64,000 nt of DNA from Pterobdella sp. o SKG-2022 (lineage: Eukaryota; Annelida; Clitellata; Hirudinida; Piscicolidae): NCBI GenBank assembly GCA_964035795.1, contig OZ038322.1:8309345-8373344 (forward strand). The letters run 5' to 3'. A program made the position numbers and the translations under genes. Under the pieces are notes generated by a model that was given only the letters and a program-made list of their open reading frames with translations, did not search any database and was not told the DNA's origin. Positions 33,650 through 47,058 of this stretch are shown piece by piece (the stretch's first letter is position 1; every line of letters starts with the position of its first letter).

Positions 33650-34500
33650 ATGGCTTTTCAAGCTACAACGTCTAATAATGTAAATAGAAACACAAATCTT
33701 CCTTCTCATACCATTATTAGCAACAACATACAAAATACCGAATTCAAAAACAAATTAAAAGAAAAAATATACGCCAACTATAATGACTTTTCTTTTTTAT
33801 CACAGCAAATGACTAAATCCCTAAATTGTAATGAGGTCAGGTTTAATATGATTATTATTGCTAAAATTTAGTTCTTACAACCTTTTGATAAATCTTCTTT
33901 GTATTGAAATATTCGATATATCAAAATTTACAATCATTTTTTAATTTTAACAGCTTTTTGAGAAGACAGTCAAGCAAGCAGTGAATAGTGAAGCAGCCAT
34001 TGAAAATTCACTCACTGTATAGTATTTATTACTTATTCTTTGTTTTATAAATTAGATTATATCATATTTTATAAACTCAGTAGTTGCATAAATGTGCTTT
34101 TATAATTTTTAGACTATGAAAAAGATTGGATTAGTGGTTTCAAACCTCCATTATCAGTGAGTTTTTATTTGCTTCAAAAACTTAAATATGTTTTTTATAA
34201 ATTCATTTTGAATTTTATATTAAAAATCAATACTTTCAGAATGGAAGCTATAGAAAAACAGTAAGTATTTGAGATAGTTTTCACATTTTGTTTATACAAC
34301 AATAATTTTTATTATATTCAATAAGTATGTATTATTTTGAAAAAAGATGATCAATTTAATAAAATTATTATTTTCTTTTTCACTTATACTGAAAATTTTA
34401 TATTAATTTTTATCAATGTCTTATTACTGTTTTTCGGTGTAGGCCACTATTTTCTATAGTATTTTCTATCTTCTTGATGATTTCCATACAACTAATCTGA
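33650..34500 (+). CDS. BORCS7-like protein, five exons
   Basis: Exons: 33650-33835, 33954-34016, 34113-34156, 34240-34260, 34443-34500. All joins are GT-AG and in phase, giving 123 residues. BORCS7 is a subunit of BORC, the complex that recruits Arl8 to lysosomes and so drives their kinesin-dependent movement. Similarity is concentrated in residues 50-105: FLSQQMTKSL, then LFEKTVKQAVNSEAAIENSL and MKKIGLVVSNLHYQMEAIEK, matching the helical BORCS7 core (K-M-x-x-I-x-x-H-L-x-Y-Q-x-E-A-I-x-K). The N-terminal 45 residues are Asn/Thr-rich and not conserved. The last exon is odd: instead of the family's polar end it encodes a hydrophobic stretch (PLFSIVFSIFLMISIQLI). A poly(A) signal 16 bases after its stop supports it as a real end. 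An unseen alternative last exon is possible. Confidence 0.65.
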
Positions 34501-34515
34501 GCAACATTTGAAACT

Positions 34516-34521
34516 AATAAA
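34516..34521 (+). terminator. Poly(A) signal of the BORCS7-like gene
   Basis: AATAAA 16 bases after the TGA at 34498-34500. Confidence 0.6.
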
Positions 34522-37035
34522 TGGTTTTTAAGATGTAACCAATGGTATTTGGACAGCAATATTTTCTATGGGTTAAACCTTTCTGAAGTCACCAATCAAT
34601 GTAAAACACAAAAAGAAATTCTTTACAAAGTAGTTTGTAGTTGTCAATCACTGCAAGAAAGCTTGTACATGTTGAAATGTTTCCAACAGTGCATTTGCAT
34701 CAGAGGTCCATGAGGTGATTATGGATTTGTGCAGTCTTTCTCTTGTCATGTTCAATCTTGTCTCTTCATTATCTTTTGAAAGCATTTCAGGTATGTCGCT
34801 TTGTTGAAACTATAGGAGTCAACAAAAGCCATTATTAAAAATCTTTTTCAGGCAGCAGGAATAAAATTGTAGTTTTGACTAATTGTTAACTAAGTCTGGA
34901 AATTTCTATTGGCGACTAAACAGTTACTGTTTATCCTTAATGAAAGAAAATTTTGAAAAATTGATTTGAAGTTTACTTTTCTACTCCAAGCTAATCGTCG
35001 CACTGAGTGTCTTTTTTAGCGGTATAAATAATGTTGCATAAAATACTGGAGCCTGCTAAGCATGATCCTTTCAAGCTTGAAAAGTACCAATGGTGCACAC
35101 GACCATAAGATGGATTTTGCGACTCCAAGAGTCTTGTTGCCAGATGAAAAGACTTAAACAATCTACTGTTCCAGCAAATCCTCCGAAGAGTCCTAAAATC
35201 TTGTGATCAAAGTTACCTGGCAGCGAAATTGCCAACCGTATCGACTGCGAAATTTCATAAAATTTAAACTTTGAAGTTTTTGGTGTTTTCTTTTGCACCA
35301 ATGATGAATGTTGGAATTTGGAATAAAAACTCTAATTTTGATTCAAAAGCTGCATTAAATCAAATTAAAGTTTTATAGAATCTGGCATGCCGCCAATTTT
35401 CATGAAGAAACTCTATCAAAAAGAGGTCAAAAACATCTGAAAGGATTAAGTAGCCACCTTAGACAGAAATTGATATACATTTTCAGTCGTTACGGGCGTT
35501 GTCTAGATGAGACAAGGTGTCTTTATGTTAAGGCTACTCATGCGCACAGCTATTGGCATTACGATGAGAGGAATCATCGCCCGATCATGGCGGATACAAT
35601 ATACTCGCGAATGCAACATTCAATTGTGTTTATTAAGAATGTGTAAAAATACATTTTTAAGTAAAAATAGAGCTATAATATTGATAAATTGAACTTCATT
35701 GTCACTGTTATTCTATTAATAACCTCCATTCAAACCTTCAACACAAGGGCAGTAAAAATTACAGATATTCATGACAAGCTGAAAGAAATAGAAAACGTCC
35801 AAACAATTTGAAAACAATTGACTTCTATTCATGAGTTTGTGCAACTAAGTTATATAAATGTAGGGAGTTTTTCATTATACTCATTCATGAATGAAATGTC
35901 TGCGATAATTGTAAGATTTTATTTATTTCGAAATAAAATTTGAATAAACTACTCAAATTAACTTCAAAACGTTCCCCTAATTCATGTTTACTTTAATTGT
36001 TTTAATGCACTTTTAGATTGATTCCGTAATATAAAAACTACTGTAGTTCGATTATTTAATTATTTTTATTCGAAGTAATCAATCTCGGTAATGGCTATTA
36101 TCACAAAACTTATACAATCGTTTTAACACACACAAAAAGTAACACATTCAAAAGGAATTTCACAATTGAAATCAAAAATAACTTCAGATAGTTTAAAAAT
36201 GAACTATGGAGAGTATTTTTATTAAGGTGAACAAGTATATAGCTCAAAAATTCATTAAATATGATTTGAGCATTATAATGAAAGGCGTTCTCAATGGATT
36301 CTATCTTTTTAAAATAACAGTTTCAACTGATATTATAATCGTTAAGGTACGCACTCAATAAACTTTCAAAAATTTTTCATAGTTATTATATTGTTAAGAT
36401 TATTCAAGTTGCCCGCTGTTATAAAAGTGAGAGAGAGAAAGAAAGAGGGTGTAAATCTATATAATTAAAAACCGGCTTATGAATTTCAAAACCCTTTCAC
36501 GGTCGAAAAGATATTTAAGACCAAATAAACTAAGTTTAAATTATATAAATAAATTTTCAACAAAAATTAAGTGTAATAACAACTAAATTTTCTATCTACC
36601 ATTAATGAAGTGACACCTCCTGGAGAAAAGAATGAGAGCTCGGCCAAAGTTTAGACGGATATTGTTTTTGTCGTGCAACACAACCAAAAACCATACTACC
36701 AGACTCAAGAACATAATTGCTATTCTCTATGACCGCCGCTCCAAAAGCGTAACTTATAATTGTTTTATTGTTTGCTGGTAATTAAAGCCAGTAAATGTAA
36801 CTTTTTGATTAAAGTTATTTAAATTCAATTTTTAAAATAATTGGTTTAAATTAAATTTGAATAGATTTTAAGATCATAAAAAACAAGCAATATAAGAAAA
36901 ATCAAGAAAGATGCATAAGATGTCATTAAAAACAACTTAAATTATTTTTAAAATGGTTATTTATAATTAAATAATATATTAATTATTATAAGAAATTAGT
37001 TTTATTTAATTCAGAATTAAAAGCAGTTTCATAAA
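34522..37035. other. Intergenic stretch with one coding-like exon
   Basis: No complete gene was recognised. The one patch worth noting is 35487-35646 on the plus strand, listed separately. A short GA-rich run (GAGAGAGAGAAAGAAAGAG) occurs at about 36430. Confidence 0.5.
35487..35646 (+). other. Unassigned terminal-exon-like open frame
   Basis: After an acceptor-like ATTTTCAG at 35479-35486, a 53-codon frame runs to TAA at 35644-35646. It has a composition unlike the surrounding AT-rich DNA: CLDETRCLYVKATHAHSYWH and RPIMADTIYSRMQHSIVFI are parts of it. I do not recognise the protein and found no upstream exon. It could be the last exon of an unrecognised plus-strand gene, a gene fragment, or chance. 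Confidence 0.3.
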
Positions 37036-40000
37036 ATGGTCATTAACTTAATTGTTATCATAACTTCAACTCCCGCACAGTTTGTTCATTTGGAAACGTT
37101 CTTCCTTCCTTCTGAGATCTATTGCAACGGAACAACTTTTAACTTTTCTAATGTTGTTTCCAACGATGAAGAGCGTTATTCGGATGTTGAAAACATCAAT
37201 GAAAAAAATTCCGAACACGAAAATAACAAAGAACATCAAAATAAGTGTGATAACGACAAAGATACAAACAACGTCTCAAAATCCTTAAACAAAAATCTTC
37301 AAAAAATTGACGAAAGAGCTAATACATCGGGAGATAGTAGTGATGACGATAGAGATGATACAAAGCAGGATTTGTATGTTAAAACGCTCAAGAACATCGT
37401 ATCAAAGGTCTGTCGAGAAGTTATTTCAGTAATTTAACTCGTCGTTAATCACTTAGCGAATTTTTTTGTAAGTATAAATAATAAACTTTAAAATACTCAC
37501 ATTAATTACATAAAAATATAAACTCATTTTTTAACTACAACAGTTAAAAAATATGTTAGAAAAAAAACACGAAGAAGAAAATGAAGAAGCTGATGAAATT
37601 GGATCCATTAACGTTATGACAAGTGGTGACGAGCTGAAAGATGAAGATGACGGGGATAGTGGCTTATACGAACCACTGAGTGAAAATCATGTTTGCCACC
37701 CACACAATGATTTACAACAAGACGGCATCAAATTCGACTTTACACAAGGATTTGAAGGTCGTGAAGATGTTGAAAACGCCCAAACAGAAATCAATACGAA
37801 AAGCTCAAGTACCATCTTAGCAACGCTAAAATCACAGCATCTGAGATCTGTTTTGTTTCCAGAATGTTCCAAGTACAAGATCCATTTAGACACGTGTTTT
37901 TATACTTTTTTGCATTTTAAAGATGCAAACGATGATCTAACTGAAGAGATGAAGGGAATGCTTGTGAAAGATGACAAAACAGACGATGTAGCTCACATGA
38001 TGAATAAAATAAGCGAATGCCTCGAACTCTCAACAGGTTTTGCTTCTATTTGAAGTACATAATTTTGAAAAAAGATTATTATTTAAAAGGCTTTATAAGC
38101 TTAATCACCGAACGAAATTTTTAGCAAATAATTATGGGATTGACAAGCTCCCACTGCTTTGAAACATACTATTAAAAATCATCCGCACAATAGAAGGGAT
38201 TATAAAAAAATTCATGCTCGAAAATGATTTAAACGACTCTAATTCTTTCATCTGAGAGATCCCATGGGTTTTAGGCATTTTGAAGCTTTTTTATTAGTTT
38301 TTTGATTATAATTTCATTGAGCACTGCTTACTTCCGGACAGTGAATAATTTAAAATTATATAAATTCATTTAGGCATGAAGATTTATATTATTCATTAAA
38401 GTGTTTTTGTTATCGTTCCAAACAAATAAAACACTTTTTTTCAAAAAAAATATTTAAAAACCTTCGAGTTTTGTAAAAGATGCAAAAATTTTTCACTAAA
38501 ATTATTCATTAAATCATAAATTAACGCGAATCACGTCATAACACATGATAAATCAACACATCACTCCACTACTCTCAAACCACTTCTTCCTATGTTTAAT
38601 TTTCCAGTTTTAAAACATCTTGATGTTAAAGTGAATGTGAAAGTTATTTTAAAGATAAAAATTGACTTTTATTTTCACTTTTGAAATTTTAATTTGGCTT
38701 ATTTAATTGTTTGAAAAGATGACAAAAGGCGAGTTTTATTGCATAATAACTTGCTAAAATAAATGCTCAAAATAATTCAATTTTATATTCATTAATTTTA
38801 ATATTCAACGTTACCAAATGATAAAAGATTATAAAAGATCAATTTATCGATTTTGAAAGCCAAACCTTTGCGCACACATCGAGTTGAAGAATCGTATTCA
38901 GATTTTGACTGATGCTTGAGACCTTTATATCTTCCATCATTCCATCAAAACTGCACGTAGTTATGAAGACATTTCTAATTTTTTAGACGTAACTAGACGC
39001 ATCGCCATCATAATTAAAAATCATGGTGATATTAAGTGTTGGAGCTTTTTAAAGAATATGTTTCATATAAAAACTTTTTGAATTTTTTACATTTACTTTG
39101 TGTTGTTTTTTCAACTTTAGTATGAAATTATTTGAATACCCTTTCCAGTGTCTTATGAACTTATATATAGAATTTTACTTAAATTTTTCCAAGTTTTAAT
39201 ATTGAATTTTTTGTTGATAACTACTATAGAAACTATGTAAATTGAATATTTGCATAATAAAATAAAAAATTCAGATAAGTATTCTTTTATTCACGAAATA
39301 GTCATCAATATATTATATAGTGATTAGCATGTTAGTACCATATATACCTTCATACGGGCTTACTACATTGATTCAAGTAAGCTTTCTTAAGTTAATATTG
39401 AACCAAGGTTTACTACCCCAAAAGATGGAGCTTGATTGATTGAGGGAAGTTAGATAATCTTATTTTTCATTTAGCATTTCATTCGAAAACTTTTTTCGCT
39501 TATGTAAAGAAAGCAAAAATTTTATCAATGGCTATTTTAAGCTTATAATTATGTATTTATATTTATTTAAAGAATAAATATATAATTAGTTATATATAGT
39601 TGTTTTTTTAATAGAAAAATGAGACGAATAATCCAATAAAAGCTTAATTGCCAAGTTCTATTCAATACTTATTATTCGCTAATTCTACTCTATGACAAAC
39701 TCTTACATAAACATTTTTATTACTATAGAAAGAAATTATCGTATTGTTTTGAAATAACTTGGAAATATACAGGTATACTCCATAAATAATTTTCAAACTA
39801 GCAATTCTTGTTTTGAGTTCTTACAAAGAAACCGAGGCTTTTCAATGCTTTTAAGTCTTCTTTTAGGCGTCGTTTGATTATCACTTCGAGCTATCCACTG
39901 TCTAAACACAGCCGCCCTTAAGCAATCAATGCAAACTACAAAAGTAATGAAGTACATACTCGTATTGAAGTTTATATGATGTAATATTGAGATTTTTATA

Positions 40001-43000
40001 GAGATTTTATATCTACACGTTGTTGATATTACTCGTTATTTAATTGTGTTCATAAATTTGAAGGAAAGGAGTTTTGGAGTGTTCAAAGAATAAAGAACTA
40101 TTGTGAAGAAAATAAAAAGTGAGTTGGCTAGATTAAAACATAAAATCAATCAATAAAATTGCAATTTTCGAAAACAAAATGCAAAATATTCCCTAAAATG
40201 ATCAAGTACTCTACAAACATAATAAACTACCCACTTAAAGTTCCCAAAACTCTAAATATATTCATAATCGTACTTAAAACTAATGCATGCATCATTGTTG
40301 CAGTGAGGAGTTTGAAGAGGTCGATGACAACGCCATAGTGAAGTTACGAGGTCTGCCTTGGCAGTGCTTGCGCCACGATGTAGCACAGTTCTTCAGCGGA
40401 CTCAACATCACATGGTTCTTAACGTTGATTATCAATAATTTTGTTATACTGCTTGATAATGAGTTTTGATGTTGTTTGTTTAATAGGTTTTAATATGGTT
40501 TGTTTGAATATATGTTTTTTTTCTTTTTATGACACTATGAAAAAGACCCTATTGTTGGTGTAATATAAATATAAAAAAATATCATCAATAGAATAAGAAA
40601 AATCATCAATTGAATAAGAAAAATCATCAATAGAATAAGAAAAATCATCAATAGAATAAGAAAAATCATCAATAGAATAAGAAAAATCATCAATAGAATA
40701 AGAAAAATCATCAATAGAATAAATATTATCATCAATACGATAAATAATATCATTAGTCTAATAAATAACAATAAAGCTAATGATTACTAGTTATAATAAT
40801 TTTATTTTTACTAATAAACAAAAATTTTATTTTTATTTTTGTTTTTATTGATTTCAATCTATACAACTAAAAAGATTACCATTTACGCTCGTTTTCTTGC
40901 GTGTTGGGCGTATTTAGCATTTCAAAACGTCTCACAGCATTATTATAGCCCCGGGATCAGTGGCAAAGAAGAATGGCGAAGCAATTGTGGTGTTCGAGAA
41001 TGAGGACATGAGGGATATGGCTCTGATGAGACACAGGGAATACCTTGGGCTTAGATACATCGAGGTAGTGTTTTTCAGTTACTTATGCCTTTTTGTTGTC
41101 ATTTCACATACTTGCGAAAAGCTTTGTATTATTCAGTTAATAAACGTGTTTAATTCAAATCGTTGAGATTTTAATTTGATTTTTTTAGAAACAATAGTTT
41201 TCTATAGTAAGCTGAAACCTGTTTGTGTATAACAGCTTTTATTGAATGTGTTTAATTCAGAATGGCATTAAGCCGACCTGAAAGCATACTTCTGTTTTAT
41301 TTATATTTTTAAGCACGAAATTTCAAGAACATTTAAAAAACTGCTATCAATCAGAAATGCTTTGATGGCATCAAATATAAGGACGAGATCTGCATGACAA
41401 TGTTGTCAACTAATCTTCACCTAACAGTTATAAGCGAGATCATCACGCATTCATATTGACACTGTTGAATATGGGAAGCATTTTTGTATCTATACACTGA
41501 TTTATAATTTTATTAAAAAATCGCTTATTCACAAAATAGTGTAAAAAAATATATTTTTGAAACTGAAAATTGCTCATCATAATCAAACGAAGTTTGAAAA
41601 TTTCAAAACATGAATTTTTAGCTATTTTTCAAAATAAATATGAACGAACTGGGTTTCAAATGATACAAATTGAGCACTGGTATAAAAAAAGGCACATACA
41701 TAAAAAATCTCACTACTATAGTGTTAACTATTAGTGACACCAAATTAAAGCAAATATTGGATAGATTTTTAATTAAAACTTACGCAAATAACGCTATAGC
41801 ATGCGTTCACATGAAGCAATTATCAAAAGATTATCTGTGATCATTACCTTATCTTGAGCTATTTCTCAAAAATTACTTTAATTTGGAAGCGATATACAGC
41901 AAATAAAAATTTTTTCTTTTTATTACAAGACATTTGAAGTGGTTTCTGTGAAAAGGTACACGTTTGTGAATATAAAAAATGCTCTAATTTCTCATATAAT
42001 TAGTAAGAGAACCTTTTCAACTTTTCTGTTACTTTAAAACTTGATTTTAATTAAAATTTACTTTTGAATTTTAGATATTATCAATATAAAAACATTTTTT
42101 CGCAAACAGATGTTTTAAAATCAAAAACTAGAAGTTTTCATAAATAAATTTTACCAAAATACTTCTGTGAAAAATATCTAACAAATGATAGATTAGTTTG
42201 ATGTTCGCTCTAATTACTACTGCCAGACAAGATGAATAATTTTTGTACATTTAAATTCATCTTTTTAATTTTTGTTTTTTTGTCAAAAATTGAGGATTTC
42301 AAAGATACGTTTAGTAAAGTAAAAAAACTAATATTTTTGATAAATTCAACTTTGTCATAATTCATTAGTGTATTTTTAAATCAGAACAGTTTCATTTATG
42401 TTACTATAGAAACATAGATAACAGCTTTTAATTGGAATTTTTCAATTTATAAATAACTTATACAATAAATAAATCAAAAAAAGGTATGGAAGTTCTCACT
42501 GAAGACATTGGAAGATGTATAAGATTATTTGAATAAACTCATTTAAAGGAATCTATTTCATATATTTTTTTGTCTATTTATATTTTTTCAAATCTGACGA
42601 TTTTTCAGTCAATGACCTCTAAAAAAAGCTTGCCAAATTAATAAATCACGTGCCAAGAAGCCTTATTATAGATTGCATTTTATTCGTTTTCGACATAACT
42701 TGGAATAACCTTGAGTTCAAGAAATGAATTGTACAAACGAGTGGGAATATTTTGGGCATCCGAACAAAGGGACTAATGTTTTTTTGAAATATAAAAATTA
42801 GTTTGAAAATTGACAATTTTTTAAAGTTTTAAAAAAATTCAAGACACAGCATAAAAATACGCGCTTTTCGTTTAATGCACGTACAGTTTTTTTAAATATA
42901 GAAAAATGTATTCTGTTTCAATAGAATATTTTGTTCAACTTCAGGTTTATCGATCAAACTTCAAAGAATACCTGACAGCGCTAGCTTCGAGTTAGTTGAA

Positions 43001-45462
43001 TTGTTCATATATCCGTTGTGCACTACTTGAATTGGAAATATAGCTTCTATAGAAATTAAGGAATAGATTAGGAGAAGTTTAACTATTTCTGTGTGATAAT
43101 TAAAATGAATTAAAGTTTGTGGTTTTATCTTATCGTTAAAATTGTTTCATGGAAGACTTGAAAAATCCAAACATAATGTAAAAAAGGTAGAAAAATTCTA
43201 TCATATATCAAAGTTAAGCCTTAACTGTTTAAAAATAACAGTACAACTGAATAAATAAAATTATTACGAAAATATGAAATAAGCAATACTGGAGAAGAGC
43301 CAAAAAAATTCAAAATTTTGAAATATAACTACACTATCACCATAAGAAAACCGATTTGATGTACCATATCAATTTTGTTCGATTACTCCTTATGCTTTTC
43401 GAGTCATTATTGATATTTTCAATCTCAAAATTGAACGATACGCCCTTAAAACTAAAACCACAAAAATGCATTAACATCTAACTGTATTGAGTATGTTACA
43501 ATATAAAGGTGGCAACAGGAGAGCTCAGAACATCTTATTAGAGGAGTATGGGACTTTCAACCCCATCATTGTTCGTATGAGGGGCCTGCCTTTCTCTTGC
43601 CAAGCGCCCCAAGTGGTAAGTCTGTGATTGCCTTAGTAGATAATGCTACGATTAAAATACTGTATTGAACTTTCAACTGAAACTATTTAAATTTTAATAA
43701 TATATTCTATTTATATAACTTTTTATTTTTTGTGTTTTATGTATATAAAATAGTTTGACCTTATTTTCAAATAATTCGAAAGGTATCATTTTTCCGCAAA
43801 GAACCAATACCCTGCGAGATAATAGATGAAGAGAAAGGAGTTTTATTTGTTTACCAATCTGATGGGAAAATCAGTGGAGATGCATTCATTTTACTGACCA
43901 ATGACGAAGAGGCTCAAAAAGCCATGAGCAAACATAAGCAATTGATTGGGTCGAGATACATCGAGTTGTTCAAGAGCAGTCCCTTCGAAGCGATGCAGGT
44001 TGGCAATATATTTATTGTTGACATTTGTTGATTTATACAAAGTGGATCTCATAAAATTTTAAAGTTTAGTTAAGATGGTTAAATTACTTTAAAAGGTTCT
44101 TTTGAAGAACATGGACCCTAGATTACCTCTCCTAATGAATCCAGGTCAATTTGATGACAAATGCCAGCCAACCATTCCAAATCTTTTGAAACAACAACTT
44201 TTATTCATGTCTTCCCATCTATTTCAGTCTAAAATACCTTTTGTTCCTTCGCCAATCTCTCCGGTCTCTTCTATTTCTCCTTTCAGTTCTAATAGCAGTT
44301 TCGATAATTTCAATGATCAAAGCAAAATCGAATTTTTTTATGAGCCGGTAAATAATTGTGATTTTGACTGTACTAACAACATTGAAAATATCCCTGCTTT
44401 TACGGATACAAACCCAAATATGATTTATCGCAATCAAAACAACTCAAATGCTCATTTTTTCACTTCACCCACCAAGCATTTAACTAATAAAGAAAACTAT
44501 GAAAAAAATGATTTTACGATGAATAATAAAGAAAAAGGTGATCAGATTGATATGAAAACTCTCATAAAAGACCCGAATACTTCGAAAACCTGCATTAAAA
44601 TCAAGGGTCTCCCTGCAGAAACAACCATGAATGATTTAATACATTTTTTTGAAGATTTTTCCCACCTTATAAAAGAGAAAGGCATTCACTTTGTTTACAA
44701 CAATGATGTTAGTCTACTTGTTGTTTATAGTGTTTACAACATTTTTTTAAATTGAACCTTAAAAGTTATTAGTAGATTTAAGGTTATGCTTTTTGACAAG
44801 ATGCACTTAAAATTTGATTTTGGATGATATAAGAGAGCACATTTAAAGAACGTAAAACGTTCGAATTTCTCAACTTAAAAAAAAAATCTTTTGAACATTA
44901 TTTAATATTATTGTTTCAAAATTTGGAACCCACATCACAGGGAACGAGTAGAAGAGAAGCTTTGATAGAAATGATAGGGGAAAAAGAGACCACAACTATT
45001 CTGAACGGAAAAAAAGATAAACTTATATTTGTGGGCTCTAAAAGATACAATATAGAAATATTAAATTGTAGTTTACCTGATCGTTTACATTTGGTCAGTG
45101 TTAAATCTCAAAAAAACGCCAATGTTGAACCACCGCTTGAAAATCCATCGCACCAGTTTACCCCTCCAGCATTTACAAGTGCCTTCAACCTTATTCCTCC
45201 TCTGCCCAACTCTATTCCACTTATACCATTAGTTATTTTACCTCCAGATCACAGTTCTTTTGAAATTATTAATTCTCCTTTTATACCAATAACTAGCCCT
45301 ATACAACTTCAGAAGCCTTTACAACAGTGCTTTATACCGCAGACAGACCAGCAGTTAATGCCGACTTACTACTATCCTCAACCTTTATACACTTATAGTT
45401 TTCCTTCTTCTTGCTTATCTCAGCAGCCGCTAACATTTACTATGCAACCCTTGAAGTCTTGA
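37036..45462 (+). CDS. ESRP/fusilli-like epithelial splicing regulator, ten exons
   Basis: RNA-binding protein predicted to control alternative splicing in the nucleus. Exons: 37036-37407, 37544-38036, 38987-39035, 40304-40414, 40938-41064, 42945-42990, 43509-43615, 43783-43998, 44096-44707, 44941-45462; all in phase, 884 residues. An acidic N-terminal region precedes the ESRP N-terminal domain (HLDTCFYTFLHFKDAN aligns with the family's CFYSFFDL block). Three quasi-RRMs follow: about 315-390 (AIVKLRGLPWQ, NGEAIVVF, LRYIEVY), 418-503 (IIVRMRGLPFS, SGDAFILL, SRYIELF) and 672-765 (TCIKIKGLPAE; degenerate second half). An Asn/Ser/Pro-rich linker of about 160 residues separates RRMs 2 and 3, far longer than the vertebrate linker. 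The C-terminus is Pro/Gln/Tyr-rich. The start codon and the 49-bp third exon are the weakest calls. The protein is clearly divergent from vertebrate ESRP. Confidence 0.85.
40581..40748. repeat. 21-bp minisatellite in an ESRP-like intron
   Basis: About eight copies of ATCATCAATAGAATAAGAAAA, the first ones nearly identical and the last two diverged. It lies in the 523-bp intron between exons 4 and 5 of the ESRP-like gene, inside the first quasi-RRM. Confidence 0.9.
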
Positions 45463-45856
45463 AAATCTTTTAATTTATCTCTTTATTTTCTATTTATTTT
45501 CTGAAGTTTCAATTGCATTTAATGATTTTTGTTGAAATGTTTTATATCTGTTTATGGCTAGCTTGTTTTACTTATACTCGAGTATTTTGACATTTTGAAA
45601 TTTCAATTCTTTCCGATGCCTTTGTTAACTAGTTTTTAATGAGAGTTTGTATGATCTTAAACGTAGAAAACACTACTTTAAAATCATAAATTTAAATACC
45701 ATACGCTAGGGAGAGCTCAAGTTTGCATGAAAATTTTTTAGGTAATAAGTAAAATCGTTTGTTTTTATGATTTTAAAAATTAAATAATTTCCAGTTGATA
45801 CTTTTGAAACTATTTGTTTAATTTCATAAAGGCTGTGGTGAATCTTGTTCGAAAGA

Positions 45857-45862
45857 AATAAA
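45857..45862 (+). terminator. Candidate poly(A) signal of the ESRP-like gene
   Basis: AATAAA about 395 bases after the stop. Closer signals were not obvious. Confidence 0.4.
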
Positions 45863-46282
45863 TATGATTACTCAAATTTAAAGATTTATTCAAATGTACG
45901 GCAGATACTAGAAATATTTTTAATGAAAAAAAAATTTCTAATAAAAAAAAAAAGATTTTTAATCATGTGAGTCTATTAAGCGAATGCTTCAAAAAACAGC
46001 CCGTTTTTTATTTTCAAAATTTTTTGAAGATTTCATGGCATGGGATAAAAACGATACTGAAATGAAGCGTTTCGACGTTCTGATCCATACTATACGTTTA
46101 TAATTAAGAAACGACATCATAAAATAAAACTTTTCAATCTTTATACAAAACTAGTGAATATTCCAATACGGCTATGTACATCTCTATACATCAGATCTCT
46201 TTATAAATACGAATATACACTTACAAAAGAATAAATTAAATATATGAATAAATAAATAGAGTAAGAGTTCTGAATTCCCTCA

Positions 46283-46394
46283 TTAGTATTCTTGTTTGGG
46301 AGGTTTTTGCAGTAATGAAAAGAAAATAATTTGGCTGTCTTTCTTGGCACTCTGTCGTGCCTGGTCTTTTAGTTGTAGTAGCTCATCTTCATAC
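46283..46394 (-). CDS. Possible alternative last exon of the lectin/CUB/CCP receptor
   Basis: A minus-strand exon follows an AAAG acceptor at 46398-46395, is open for 36 codons and stops with TAA at 46285-46283. Parts read YEDELLQLKDQARQSAKKD and LLQKPPKQEY, a charged, cytoplasmic-looking tail. It starts in the phase left by the transmembrane exon (47761-47674), so direct splicing would give a 411-residue isoform with a different tail from that of exon 47464-47059. It could instead be the end of an unseen gene. No AATAAA was seen close by; the nearest I saw is at about 46007-46012. Confidence 0.4.
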
Positions 46395-47000
46395 CTTTAA
46401 ACTGGGAGGTTAATTAAATATTTCAAAGTTTATTTTTTGGGTAACTTTTTCAATTTTCTGTGTAGTGCATACCGCTAAACAAAAATCGAACCCTTTTTCT
46501 TACTAATCATTTGGAACATTCCCTAGTGACATTTTATATTCAAATATTTCCTAAGTCTCTTTCATGATTCTCTTTCTTCAATGTTTTCTGCTGTCTTTAG
46601 TTCCGGCGTACGTCAAATATCATAGCCAAAGAAAAGCACTAAATTGTTAGGATTCTTTCGCTTTTTCATCAAGTATTTCCCCGAAATCACCCTTTGAACA
46701 GCTATCAAACAATGTGAAAGACTAATAGCTCTAGTGTTACCACACAGTTTTTTGATGTTTTACTTTATGATATTAAAACATCGAAAGGATGTCAATCATC
46801 ATTGTTGCACAAACAGTGATTTATTCATGTTATCTTTCCATAAGTTTATATATTTTAATTTAAATGTGCATTTAAAAAACTTAATACTATTTTCGAACAC
46901 GAATAAAATTTAAAAAAGAACGACCGTTACATTAATTTAAAACTTTTTTTAACGCGTCTTCACCCACACACTTTAATAGAAATCTTTTTTCTACGAAAAC

Positions 47001-47006
47001 TTTATT
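47001..47006 (-). terminator. Poly(A) signal of the lectin/CUB/CCP receptor
   Basis: Minus-strand AATAAA about 53 bases after the TGA at 47061-47059. Confidence 0.6.
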
Positions 47007-47058
47007 AAAAGCGCTTAAAATGCAATTATGCACGTCTGATTGTTTCAATTGGATGCTG

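Noticed and set aside
40535..40771. Leu/Ile/Met repeat protein on the minus strand
   Set aside because: Translation of the 21-bp minisatellite (seven-residue period), not a gene.
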